Positions 38,201 through 44,802 of a stretch of 53,534 nt of DNA are shown in pieces (position 1 is the first letter of the stretch; every line of letters starts with the position of its first letter). The notes beneath the pieces are model-generated. The model was not told the DNA's origin. It saw only the letters and a list, made by a program, of their open reading frames with translations, and did no database searches. Origin of the DNA: Lachnospiraceae bacterium (GTDB lineage: Bacteria; Bacillota; Clostridia; Lachnospirales; Lachnospiraceae); NCBI GenBank assembly GCA_017619295.1, contig JAFZSQ010000089.1, forward strand, positions 1 through 53,534, given 5' to 3'. Made by a program: the position numbers and the translations under genes.

Positions 38201-38576
38201 TGTTCTTTGAAAGGCTGTAATAGCCATAATTAGATTCCGCAATTTCGGATACGTCCATAATAACACCCTTTTTGAAGGATCCAAGGGAACCGTCATTATA
38301 GTGAATGAAATGATCCGAATCAATTAATTCATTCGTTCCGGATGCGTCTTTGAAGGAAATCTGAGTACCATACTTCTCTTTATACTTGGTGCCCTGAGTG
38401 AAGTAATACTCCATATTAACGTTGTCGGTAACAAACTCTTCATCCGATGGATCGAGAATGAAACCGTCAGCAACAAAGGTTCTGGTGTTTCTGGCATTAT
38501 TGACCGCAGAAAGCACAGTAAGCCCTGCTCCCAAAGCCAATACTGCAGCCAAAATAAACATAATACCCTTCTTCAT
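32208..38576 (-). CDS. 2122-residue membrane-anchored surface protein with collagen-like stretch and Fn3-like repeats
   Basis: First gene of the long operon, with AAGGAG seven bases before ATG. The N-terminal hydrophobic segment (residues 4-25) is followed by a beta-rich module (about 40-255) similar in pattern to that of the 542-residue protein. Residues 264-332 are 23 uninterrupted Gly-X-Y triplets, rich in Glu and Asp and without Pro, a bacterial collagen-like type. The remaining 1780 residues are a chain of Fn3-like beta modules with many TYTVRVW- or YRIDLF-type strands, similar to those in the 3717-residue protein. No C-terminal anchor or LPXTG is present. The protein should project from the membrane as a long rod. 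It is co-transcribed with the F-ATPase-like cassette. Confidence 0.88.
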   Translation of the reverse strand: MKKGIMFILAAVLALGAGLTVLSAVNNARNTRTFVADGFILDPSDEEFVTDNVNMEYYFTQGTKYKEKYGTQISFKDASGTNELIDSDHFIHYNDGSLGSFKKGVIMDVSEIAESNYGYYSLSKNTVLVKNGGAYEMSSRGEAMNITEFIWKISDQDYMLLSPDVTLKTAGDDVQFSDYVQLTYVDNGIVRISHQSGTYQTVAADSTLVTRGGAELNLVGKNFMVDGEAVLSLDDMTIDDDSYIDIDENIEDGPTIPTFNVINGKDGVNGTDGTDGEQGEAGEEGKEGEQGGEGEAGTEGAMGSTGGLGKDGLEGDTGIMGYDGAEGVAGKDADTAASASQLQSVDLYSRPEIRVNSGENNRSYSVTPGSATMNFNMEDPDNTLTAGSTKVKVYDRETMQLVGGTELESKQQELGAKIESGSGALTFDGLNADREYVLVVEGEYLPGKGESLQTGILFQKIFRTEPLGIGITKAHVTDSEIAAVTKVTGQVDSYNVRFFYYDDNGQKQTIALFSGTSTGAEFVVNDSNPIPGSSGRPLSFDDVKSNTIYYAELGNVKVGNELIPTDGSEVELKTLKQTPYDYETYTATATQGQRKSVDLMTPTITSNDKNHTITVNLNPIADPDCGISSYRIDLFKDSDISSALQTGSMDELVATYSKDLTQLSGHTFSIPSGDLDVYRARVTVMFNDNEKDMEISTLFSNVSDLSAVNTDLMVELLIDENQQSADTISGFIKITDGTGDISSNWNNTSVLQHIGGTNPLVLAISGEYADTYTLKYKDNYETNYTTEWGDIIKSNGNYWLIPFKKEGLHQDSVYTLILSGPQDTNGDGNITGAEASTYFTGTRVNTKTHKPLALAARRLANPQSAFRYSINVTSLSEDATEIAQAQYSASVLERLELQLIHVEDSGLERIIGNAKVLADGDTRSHDSQFKDAAFIGRDKTEHNPDAELTGPEESKGLTIKDSEAASDTSVFEITPSDFGIDNNDNALFSGGEFKIKVIGAYDYTRNLADGTGGSGNTIPFKEGENVIRFGISKKHVQANNPNRQVVVDALPNSAAAIGYSEDGIDGSTVVGLRFRADYGYADVNKIYYYIYELDDNYDIASNQLIYPKAPDDFSEGIATVTANPDGTYTYGTDVKCNLVLVGEHTRDGMEYGVRDTELYFKGTKSVGSYVMTWKKPDGSSADDEDILTRGKRYIIAYRVLADHTITPCIDPDNDHFYPDCAYGSAPVPLYRSAVISLDMQTPVAERYPLSSENGKDIWNYRIIDPDKAIITDNAGKAAFEITKANTYAGVATSTTKSTVNVPGMDDTDGYRNNNDFKALTIDGLGTDGIYYSVGIPYKTLSAASEATKYITSKPVQHFQTQTISANNIYLKGLTWTTNDNAADKLSDGTVAPLVNEGNYRYRLTLMGTDLDKFSAFRVVFSNGNDSVIYDPVYVDSDSRGVLSGTGTPYGYAYVDQGPLAAKFSPGTNLSVSVNGYYSTRSSGFSDYEGLMDDYDKGTFYESSTERENLFALRRVNVNDGTTKYIQREDGNWTTTNGLGASTLCSMVVPGNVAGGGLNVTSNPGNRSSATMDQRYYYNALVSNPQFETAPLSGFTFDENGLHIGENYYVAEKLAKSAFDFGIYDGTDTSNKTLNITMGTVVAAIMQERITAGAKSATLEMSLHGVSTERIYAKLIQKSGSDTVVKLKKNSDDRGEFFEVSTDASTPDYDTTEFKNQTYITVTNNNFTLRLRKLSTETNYGVLFFTYDSAGNERPLYSIDPDKERVNAQYTFKTLKYINIGVTGPTYSYEAYDNKNVSFGFGIPGDEGTGMTVKYKIVSGTDIDNGSVVAEGTIDKLGDPGYQYYSQRADQNNPFSTTMNPGTGRFYLGSTYTVRVWAVDDSDTDEELGFTILPVQTPTSLALPDFRLTATPSENNINASVTCTDSQKAILDGTYTVNLYKRTDTDNAVDSQDVVLTNSGGAEYETVTFNDVDPGDYIVRVEGQADLNNNGRFDETEGDVLVFSEATVSTGSAATASIGSDATVDRLEIEFYNLSNFANVRKIVLTAYNSNGTMVYTTTENGIEISEDEAKDSSFTKTFDWSSSSIDSDQWYDVKIQYRSGTGKLLGDLDTRVKTETVQTTGE
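37581..37787 (-). repeat. collagen-like Gly-X-Y coding repeat, 23 triplets
   Basis: 207 bases encode 23 Gly-X-Y triplets, starting GKDGVNGTDG and ending GAEGVAGKD. Acidic residues dominate and Pro is absent, so any triple helix would be stabilised by charge rather than by proline. Confidence 0.93.
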
Positions 38577-38601
38577 AATAAAGCTCCTTTTGGTCTTCCT
38601 G

Positions 38602-38672
38602 TGCGGACATGGTTACGCAAAGGTACCAAAATTAGAGGGTCTAAAAAAGTCTAAGCCCATACTATGTCCGCA
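38602..38672 (-). ncRNA. structured 5' leader of the giant operon (three-way junction candidate)
   Basis: On the minus strand TGCGGACAT (38664-38672) and ATGTCCGCA (38602-38610) form a perfect nine-pair closing stem. Inside it, GGGCT can pair with AG-A-CCC and GGTAC with GT-A-ACC, each with a single bulged A. Together they make a compact three-way junction of 71 bases. It ends 25 bases before the start codon, close to the ribosome binding site. I do not recognise it as a known riboswitch; GEMM and purine-type signatures are absent. Confidence 0.5.
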
Positions 38673-38943
38673 TATTTGGTTTTGAAAATTTTAGGAAAAT
38701 GGTTCCCTTCTTAAACCGAAACGATTTGACTATTTAATGTCTAGTCAAAAAGACCGTAAAGAGATGAATTTGCAACTCCCCATAAAAAGTTATTAATTAT
38801 CTCTCAAAACTCCCACCTTATTTCATCAAATTTTTGCATCAAAATAAAGTGAATTTTTTTACATATTAGGGGGACAAATTTTACTTAATCGTTTAAGTTT
38901 CGTAATAATTTTGTAATATTTATTCAATCCGGGTAAATTTTTC
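38673..38943 (-). promoter_or_regulatory. A/T-rich upstream region of the giant operon
   Basis: No gene is visible here. The region holds an inverted repeat TTTGACTA-N9-TAGTCAAA at 38725-38749. The motif AAATTTGTCCCCC (minus strand, about 38869-38881) resembles one upstream of the coiled-coil surface gene. Poor promoter candidates such as TTTACG...TTAAAT overlap the inverted repeat. No consensus sigma-A promoter is evident, so control by an activator or an alternative sigma factor is possible. Confidence 0.4.
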
Positions 38944-38972
38944 AAAAAAAAGACAGGGACAATGTCCCTGTC
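38944..38972 (-). terminator. terminator behind the 219-residue gene
   Basis: On the minus strand GACAGGGAC-ATT-GTCCCTGTC is followed by eight T, 14 bases behind the stop of the 38987-39646 gene. It separates that transcript from the giant operon. Confidence 0.95.
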
Positions 38973-38986
38973 AAATAATTACTTTA

Positions 38987-39646
38987 TTATTTTCCGATAC
39001 CGAAAATGCAAATCATCTTTGATTTACCCTGGTTGATGCTTCCAAGCAGGACTTCAAAGGAAGGAAAAGGCCCCATTGGTGCGCCGTTTCCGTAAACATT
39101 GTGAGCCACAAGCCCTGACATCTCCCTGTTGATGTTAATGGTGTGAATTTGCCTTTTAATGTTGTTCCTGTCGTTATAGATCGTCACAATAAAGCTGTCA
39201 TACTTTGATTCAATCCGCCTTATTGCCGATTCCTCGTGGGCAAAATCACACTTATACCCATTCTTCAAAAAGAAATGTAAAATGGCCACCGGGGATGTTC
39301 CAAAGCGTCCGCCAAATACCATTCCATCCTTCTCGAATTCGGATATTAGCTTTGGCAATGAAAAGTTTGAAACTCCTCCAAGCTTTACCAGAGCGTTATA
39401 AGCCGCAATTATCTCGCATCCCGAAAATGCCAGATTCTTTTTCCCATATGAAACATCCTTCAAGTCATTCTGATTCTCAATGAACCCTTCTGTCCCGTTA
39501 CTTTGAAAAATTGCCTCGTTCTTCTTTAAATGGTCCCTTATTTTTCTCTTGCTGATATGGGCTATTCTTCTTAGGAATTCCATAAAGCCCAATATCGTCT
39601 TGTTACTGATGTGCTTCGGGATAAAAGCAAGAATCCTCTCCCTCAT
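38987..39646 (-). CDS. 219-residue protein, possible papain-like (C39-like) fold
   Basis: Family uncertain. The segment LAFSGCEIIAAYNALVKLGG near residue 73 resembles the start of C39/papain-like folds, where a Cys heads a helix (GC-x-x-x-A-x-x-N-x-L). GLVAHNVYGNG near 178 could supply the His. In between is an alternating segment typical of that fold (IVTIYNDRNNIKRQIHTINI). The N-terminal 50 residues are basic. No signal peptide is apparent, so it would act inside the cell. It is seven bases behind the diguanylate cyclase gene and ends at a terminator, so it belongs to that transcript. Enzymatic activity is a guess from the Cys/His pattern. Confidence 0.55.
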   Translation of the reverse strand: MRERILAFIPKHISNKTILGFMEFLRRIAHISKRKIRDHLKKNEAIFQSNGTEGFIENQNDLKDVSYGKKNLAFSGCEIIAAYNALVKLGGVSNFSLPKLISEFEKDGMVFGGRFGTSPVAILHFFLKNGYKCDFAHEESAIRRIESKYDSFIVTIYNDRNNIKRQIHTININREMSGLVAHNVYGNGAPMGPFPSFEVLLGSINQGKSKMICIFGIGK

Positions 39647-39653
39647 TTATTAA

Positions 39654-41717
39654 CTACTCCGTCTCATAGAATGAATACTTGTTGGTACCGCTTCCCTTAC
39701 AGGTATACATTGCGGTATCCGCAAGCTTATATATTTCCTCATAACTTCTGGCTTCTTCGCTGCTGCAAAGAATAGCTCCCACGCTGACGCTTACCTTGAG
39801 GTCATGTATACCGTCAATACTGATCTCATTAATGAACTCAAACAAACGCTCCAGACACTTAATGCCGACTTTCAAATCGGAGATATCTGCCCCGAAAACA
39901 GCAAACTCATCACCGCCGATGCGAGCCAGAATATCTTTCCTTCTGAAGGCTCTCTTAAGGCAACCGGCAATGCCTATAAGCACCTTATCTCCAACAGGAT
40001 GTCCGAAGGAATCATTGATATGTTTAAAGTCGTTTACATCAATGATACAGAACATTCCGTCAACATCCTTCTTGATAAACTGTTCAATTCTCTTCTGCCC
40101 GCTGTCTCTGTTGAGAAGTCCTGTAAGGCTGTCAGTCTCAGACAGAATAACAAGTTTCTGCTCCATTTCCTTGTTGGAGGTAATGTCCGCCAAAGAGGTG
40201 ATGATAACTGAGTTCCTGTTTGAAAGAACCGTCAGCTTGGAGTCGGCCTTTATGTAGGTTACTCTTCTGTCCAGATGATCAACCGGATACTCATACGAGA
40301 TCTCATCCCCCTGCTCTTTGAGACGCTTAATCTTATCTCTTATAAGCTTGGAGGAATCCTTTAAGCAGTCCTCAACAACATCCGGGAATATATCGTTCAT
40401 CATTATGTTCAGAGGCATATCAAAAATATCCGAAGCCGCCTCATTACAAATGATGATTCGGTTATCCATGTCTGTAACAATAACTCCGCCGGATTGCATA
40501 TGAAGCATCTCAGCGTAGATTTCGTTCTGATTCTCAAGAGCTTCCTGCAATGCTTTTCTGTATTCCAGCTCTTTTCTCTCGAGGTTTCTGATGTCCCTTT
40601 TTCTCTTAAGCTCCTGGCGCTCTCTGGCATCCACATTTTTAATGCCCACCATTACCGTACTTAATTTAGGTTCCTTCTGAGACTTAACAAACTTTGTCTC
40701 GTAGTACAGTATTGCTCCACCAAGAACTATTCGGTACACAATGGTAAACTTTCCGTTTGCCTCCAGCTCCCTTACAACATTTTCCCTGGTAAGGTTCTCT
40801 GTCATGTAGCTGATATCATCGCCGTAGATTGATTTCTTAATCATTTCGCCGCAATCCGCGAAGAAGTCATCTCCCTCGGTCTTTAACTGCATCATCTCAT
40901 AGAACTTGGTATTACTAAAGGATTTATACGTATTGTTTTCCATATTGACCCAGAAAATAATGTCATATTCATCAGACAGGGCATTGATAACCATGATTCG
41001 TGCTTCATTCTCTCTCTGATGTTCAAGGTATACTTCATTCTCAGTCTCTATGGAAATGTTGTAAATAACAACTGCGACACCGCATATCATAATTGCCACA
41101 GCGTAGAATGGGAGCATCGGCAAAACAAACTGGATAACAGCTCCCAACATCAAAAGAACCGTAGCGGCAATAACAACCAGGCTTCGCATTTTCTCAAAGG
41201 CCTTTGTCTCTTTTCTGTAGTGATTTATGGTATTAAGAATGACAAAGATATAATAAAATACATAAACCAGGACAAGACCTACGGTATAAAGGTTGTATTT
41301 CACCGAACCGTCGGGATTAAACTCAAAGAAGTAACTTGTGGATACGTTGATGGCTATTACCTGGTATCCGATGAGGGCCGGCACGCCATCAACAATGTAA
41401 AGCTTCCTGTCTCTGTTTTGCATTATCATAAACAGGTGGGCCGAGGCATATTCGTACCACATTAGCTCTACCAGTATTCCGAAGCAAAGACTAGCGTAGA
41501 ACACTGTCCTTTTGACGTCGTAGAGCAAATCGTTTATGGCGTAAACAGAAAAGCCCCACACACCGTCAAACAGTGTGTAGAGCAAAGAAACACATAAAAA
41601 TCCCGCAAAGAATCTAATGTTCAGATTCTTTCTTCTTATTCTGATAACCCTGAAGAGCACCGGAATAAGCGCAAGTATTACCATGGCTGAAGTGATGATG
41701 TAAGTACGGCTTGTCAT
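39654..41717 (-). CDS. membrane diguanylate cyclase with PAS-like and GGDEF domains
   Basis: Makes the second messenger cyclic di-GMP. Residues about 1-225 contain seven to eight hydrophobic helices, resembling the membrane sensor regions of histidine kinases. A helical linker follows, then a PAS-like domain (about 395-500, GGVIVTDMDNRIIICNEAASDIF). A GGDEF domain occupies about 530-687, with SLTGLLNRD, DVNDFKHINDSFGHPVGD and the active site RIGGDEFAVF near 600. The product-inhibition site RxxD is present just upstream (RRKD). The catalytic motif is intact, so activity is expected. Ribosome site GGAG precedes ATG 41717. The position next to a large surface-protein locus suggests, without proving, that cyclic di-GMP influences surface behaviour here. 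Confidence 0.93.
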   Translation of the reverse strand: MTSRTYIITSAMVILALIPVLFRVIRIRRKNLNIRFFAGFLCVSLLYTLFDGVWGFSVYAINDLLYDVKRTVFYASLCFGILVELMWYEYASAHLFMIMQNRDRKLYIVDGVPALIGYQVIAINVSTSYFFEFNPDGSVKYNLYTVGLVLVYVFYYIFVILNTINHYRKETKAFEKMRSLVVIAATVLLMLGAVIQFVLPMLPFYAVAIMICGVAVVIYNISIETENEVYLEHQRENEARIMVINALSDEYDIIFWVNMENNTYKSFSNTKFYEMMQLKTEGDDFFADCGEMIKKSIYGDDISYMTENLTRENVVRELEANGKFTIVYRIVLGGAILYYETKFVKSQKEPKLSTVMVGIKNVDARERQELKRKRDIRNLERKELEYRKALQEALENQNEIYAEMLHMQSGGVIVTDMDNRIIICNEAASDIFDMPLNIMMNDIFPDVVEDCLKDSSKLIRDKIKRLKEQGDEISYEYPVDHLDRRVTYIKADSKLTVLSNRNSVIITSLADITSNKEMEQKLVILSETDSLTGLLNRDSGQKRIEQFIKKDVDGMFCIIDVNDFKHINDSFGHPVGDKVLIGIAGCLKRAFRRKDILARIGGDEFAVFGADISDLKVGIKCLERLFEFINEISIDGIHDLKVSVSVGAILCSSEEARSYEEIYKLADTAMYTCKGSGTNKYSFYETE

Positions 41718-41742
41718 AAATAACGGGCTCCTTTCAAGTCAA

Positions 41743-42837
41743 TTATTTAAGAACGAACTCCATAACTACGGGATTGTGGTCCGAATACTCAAAGCCGGCA
41801 TCAATATTTCTGACGCTTACCACTTCGATATTATCAGAAGCAACAAACCCGTCCACTATCACCGTAAAATTGCCTTCCTCATAAGGAACGTCACAATTTC
41901 GTGCAGTGGGTACTACCTTCCCTTCATCATATTCTATACATCTATTAAGACCCTTTGGAAGAACCTCCGTCGGAAATGGCATTGTCCATCCGAAAGGCGA
42001 TTCGTCCAGATTATCCAATAACTTCAATGAATTGTCGGTAAAATCATCGTTAAAATCTCCACCGACCAAAACATAATTTCCGGCCTTATACTCCTTCTCC
42101 ATATCCTCAAAGAGCATTTGAAGCTGTCTGGAATGGATGGAATCGCTTCCGCCGTATGCCGACAGATGGGAATTGTAAATCACCAGCTCTTTTCCGTTAT
42201 CTGTAGGTATTCTGGAAATCGAAAAGCATCTGTCCAGATCAATGATCTTCGTAATGCTTTCAGATATGGGATAACTTCTTCTTAACCCACCGGTAATATT
42301 GTACTTTGAAAGTGTCAATATTCCTGACTCGTTCTTACCATGTGGTTCGGTAAATGGATACATCAGAAAAGCCGAGTCAAAATTCTGTGCAAACACACTG
42401 GAGTATCCGGGGAACTTTTCTTTCAGCTTTTCGACCTCGTTTACGTGATAGGATCTTGTACCGTTAAGGTCCACCTCCTGGAAGACCACAAAATCCGGAT
42501 TGAAGGAAAAAGCCATGTCTCCAACTTTATCGACGCAGTTCTCCACACTCTCCTTGCTGTTACCCCAGGATTGTTTGCCTCCATCCATGAAGAAGGTATA
42601 GTCTCTCGTATAAGCGCCAAAACCTATGTTGTGAGTCACTATAGTGAGATTCTCTCCCACCCTTACCTCATTAAGGTCGGAAACATTCTGTGGCTCAAGC
42701 TTTTGATTGTCATCAATTCTTTTATAGCTTCCGAAGAGATATACGGCATAGCCTATGACAACCAAAAGGAAAATACCGATTATCCAAAGAATAATCTTCA
42801 AAAGTTTAGGTAACTTTCTCTTATTTTCTTTGCTCAT
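41743..42837 (-). CDS. membrane-anchored endonuclease/exonuclease/phosphatase-family hydrolase
   Basis: One N-terminal membrane helix (about residues 12-34) is followed by an EEP-fold domain facing outside. The fold's catalytic series is visible: THNIGFGAY near 67, the metal-binding Glu in VVFQEVDLNG near 118, YNSHLSAYGG near 222, GGDFNDDF near 258 and the final SDHNPVVMEF. This superfamily includes nucleases, sphingomyelinases and phosphoinositide phosphatases, and the substrate cannot be read from sequence. With 364 residues it is complete. It lies 16 bases behind the Na/Pi cotransporter gene and 25 before the diguanylate cyclase gene. It may cleave phosphate esters outside the cell, which would suit the phosphate-transporter neighbour. 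Confidence 0.88.
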   Translation of the reverse strand: MSKENKRKLPKLLKIILWIIGIFLLVVIGYAVYLFGSYKRIDDNQKLEPQNVSDLNEVRVGENLTIVTHNIGFGAYTRDYTFFMDGGKQSWGNSKESVENCVDKVGDMAFSFNPDFVVFQEVDLNGTRSYHVNEVEKLKEKFPGYSSVFAQNFDSAFLMYPFTEPHGKNESGILTLSKYNITGGLRRSYPISESITKIIDLDRCFSISRIPTDNGKELVIYNSHLSAYGGSDSIHSRQLQMLFEDMEKEYKAGNYVLVGGDFNDDFTDNSLKLLDNLDESPFGWTMPFPTEVLPKGLNRCIEYDEGKVVPTARNCDVPYEEGNFTVIVDGFVASDNIEVVSVRNIDAGFEYSDHNPVVMEFVLK

Positions 42838-42853
42838 ATTTCTCCCTTATATC

Positions 42854-44662
42854 TTATGCGTTGGCAGCTGAATCAACCTCTTCAAGGAGTCTGTAGTACT
42901 GTTTGTGAGCCTGATCGAACTCCTTGTTGAATCTGCTGTTCTGGCCCGCATGCAGACCCGTTACATATGAATGTGCAAGATGCTCATTCTCATTAGCTCT
43001 GGTTATGGTAGCAATGCCGATGTTGGAACAGGTATCGGCAATACTTCCGATGTTTGAGAGGATGTTCATGAAGATTACACCTGCAGGTATTGAACACTTA
43101 CCCTCTCTAAGCCTTGCCAGATGGTTATCATGAACTGTATCTATCATCTCATCGATAACCTCTTCCAGGGGCTCAATATGGTAGGCAGCATTTACATCCC
43201 TCTTTATAAAAGCAGGACGGGTGTATTCAAGAATCTCTTTAAGAAGTTTCTCTACAACCTCCATTTCCTTAAGGGCAACTCCGGAGAAGACGATTCCATC
43301 CTTCCTCATTGATGTTGCTGCATCTGCTATGTGAACGGCATGATCGCCCAAATGTTCAAATTCGGATACCACTCTGTGGTACTGGTTCAAAATCTTGATG
43401 TGCAGATCTTCGCTTACATGAGGAGAAAGCTTAACCAGATAGTTGTCTACACAGTCTGTCATGTAGTCAATATTCTCTTCCTCAGCGTAAATCTCTTTGA
43501 CAACCGCTTCATCATACTTCTCTACAAGTCCCAATGCCTTCTCAATGTTAACGTATGATACCTCAAGCATTGTAATAAGCACATTGTAGCAGCTTCTGAA
43601 TGCAAGAGCAGGGGTTGAGAAGAATACAGGGTTTAATGCTGAAATCTGCTCAGCATATTTATTGGCAGCCACGGCCTCATCCTTGACTATTCTCTTACTG
43701 AGTTTCTCGAATGTTCCTGTTACCGGAAGAAGGGCAACTGCACAGATAAGGTTAAATGCCGAGTTGGTATTTGCAATACCTCCGGAGGTTAACTCCCTGT
43801 CCCAAAGGCTTCCCCAAAGGCCAAATTTATGAAGTATGAATACAACAACCACTACGGCTAGAGTCTTGCTTAAGTTATACAGAATGTTGATGATACCTAC
43901 TCGTCTCGCATCAGGTTTAGCACCGATGGAACAAACAATTGCGGTTGTAACGCAATCTCCAAGGTATACACCGACAATAATTACATATATGGTTCTGAAG
44001 GGAATTCCTCTGGCCATTGAAAAAGCCTGCAGGATACCGATTGTTGCCGATGAGCTTTGAAGAACAAAGGCCACACCTGCGCCGGCAAGATATCCAAGCC
44101 AGGGGTTATCACCAAGGCTATAGAACACTTTACCAAGCATGCCGTTATCGGAGAATTCCGAAACTGCCGCTGTCATATTTAAAAGTCCGGTAAACAAAAC
44201 ACCGAATCCGATGGCGATGTTACCAAGGTTATCGGACTTATTAAACTTAAAGAACATTATTAACGAAATTCCGACAATCAATGCAAGAGGTGCCAAAGTC
44301 ACCGGCTGAAAGAATCTCAGCCAGAAATTCCCGTCGGCATTGACATCGAGAAGTCTGATAATCTGACCCGTAACAGTGGTACCTACGTTGGCACCGATAA
44401 TTATTCCCAAAGACTGTCTAAGTGAAATGATTCCGGCTGCAACCAAACCGGATGTGATAACAATGGTTGCTGTGGACGACTGGATAATCGCTGTAACCGC
44501 TACTCCAAGAATAAAAGCTTTAAGAGGATTGTTAGTAACCTTCTCCATTACGACCTTCAGCGTTCCGGATGAGCCTTCCTTCAAATTGCTGCTCATCAGC
44601 CTCATTCCGTAAAGGAAAAGAGCCAAACCTCCAAGTAGCGATATGGCGTTAAAAATGTACAT
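42854..44662 (-). CDS. Na+/phosphate cotransporter family protein with C-terminal PhoU-like domain
   Basis: The first 320 residues form the NptA/YjbB-type transporter with two inverted repeats, each carrying the family motif: QSSTATIVITSGLV near 61 and QSSSATIGILQAF near 202. The helical C-terminal 230 residues resemble a PhoU domain (YHRVVSEFEHLGDHAVHIADAA near 425). The family moves phosphate with sodium; bacterial members can act in export or import. At 602 residues it is slightly longer than the common 540-560. GGAG precedes ATG 44662, and a promoter is visible upstream. It probably heads a transcript that includes the EEP-family gene and possibly the diguanylate cyclase. Confidence 0.92.
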   Translation of the reverse strand: MYIFNAISLLGGLALFLYGMRLMSSNLKEGSSGTLKVVMEKVTNNPLKAFILGVAVTAIIQSSTATIVITSGLVAAGIISLRQSLGIIIGANVGTTVTGQIIRLLDVNADGNFWLRFFQPVTLAPLALIVGISLIMFFKFNKSDNLGNIAIGFGVLFTGLLNMTAAVSEFSDNGMLGKVFYSLGDNPWLGYLAGAGVAFVLQSSSATIGILQAFSMARGIPFRTIYVIIVGVYLGDCVTTAIVCSIGAKPDARRVGIINILYNLSKTLAVVVVVFILHKFGLWGSLWDRELTSGGIANTNSAFNLICAVALLPVTGTFEKLSKRIVKDEAVAANKYAEQISALNPVFFSTPALAFRSCYNVLITMLEVSYVNIEKALGLVEKYDEAVVKEIYAEEENIDYMTDCVDNYLVKLSPHVSEDLHIKILNQYHRVVSEFEHLGDHAVHIADAATSMRKDGIVFSGVALKEMEVVEKLLKEILEYTRPAFIKRDVNAAYHIEPLEEVIDEMIDTVHDNHLARLREGKCSIPAGVIFMNILSNIGSIADTCSNIGIATITRANENEHLAHSYVTGLHAGQNSRFNKEFDQAHKQYYRLLEEVDSAANA

Positions 44663-44718
44663 GATACTCTCCTGTGATATTCCTATTATTTACTTTTCCG
44701 CCCATACCCCTACATAAC

Positions 44719-44747
44719 ATTTTATCAACAACTTTTGGAAAATTCAA
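44719..44747 (-). promoter_or_regulatory. promoter of the Na/Pi cotransporter transcript
   Basis: On the minus strand TTGAAT (44742-44747) and TAAAAT (44719-44724) are 17 bases apart, directly after the rny terminator and about 56 bases before the start codon. Confidence 0.65.
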
Positions 44748-44748
44748 T

Positions 44749-44777
44749 GAAAAAAGAGGACGGAAAACCGTCCTCTT
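44749..44777 (-). terminator. terminator of rny
   Basis: On the minus strand AAGAGGACGG-TTTT-CCGTCCTCTT is followed by TTTTTC, 25 bases behind the rny stop. Confidence 0.93.
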
Positions 44778-44802
44778 AAATTCCTTTCATTTCCGAAAAG
44801 AC

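Noticed and set aside
38577-38700. Cyclic di-GMP (GEMM) riboswitch in the giant operon leader
   Set aside because: A structured leader exists, but the conserved GEMM segments (CAAACC and GGGACGCAAAGCC type) are not found. Only an unassigned three-way junction is claimed.
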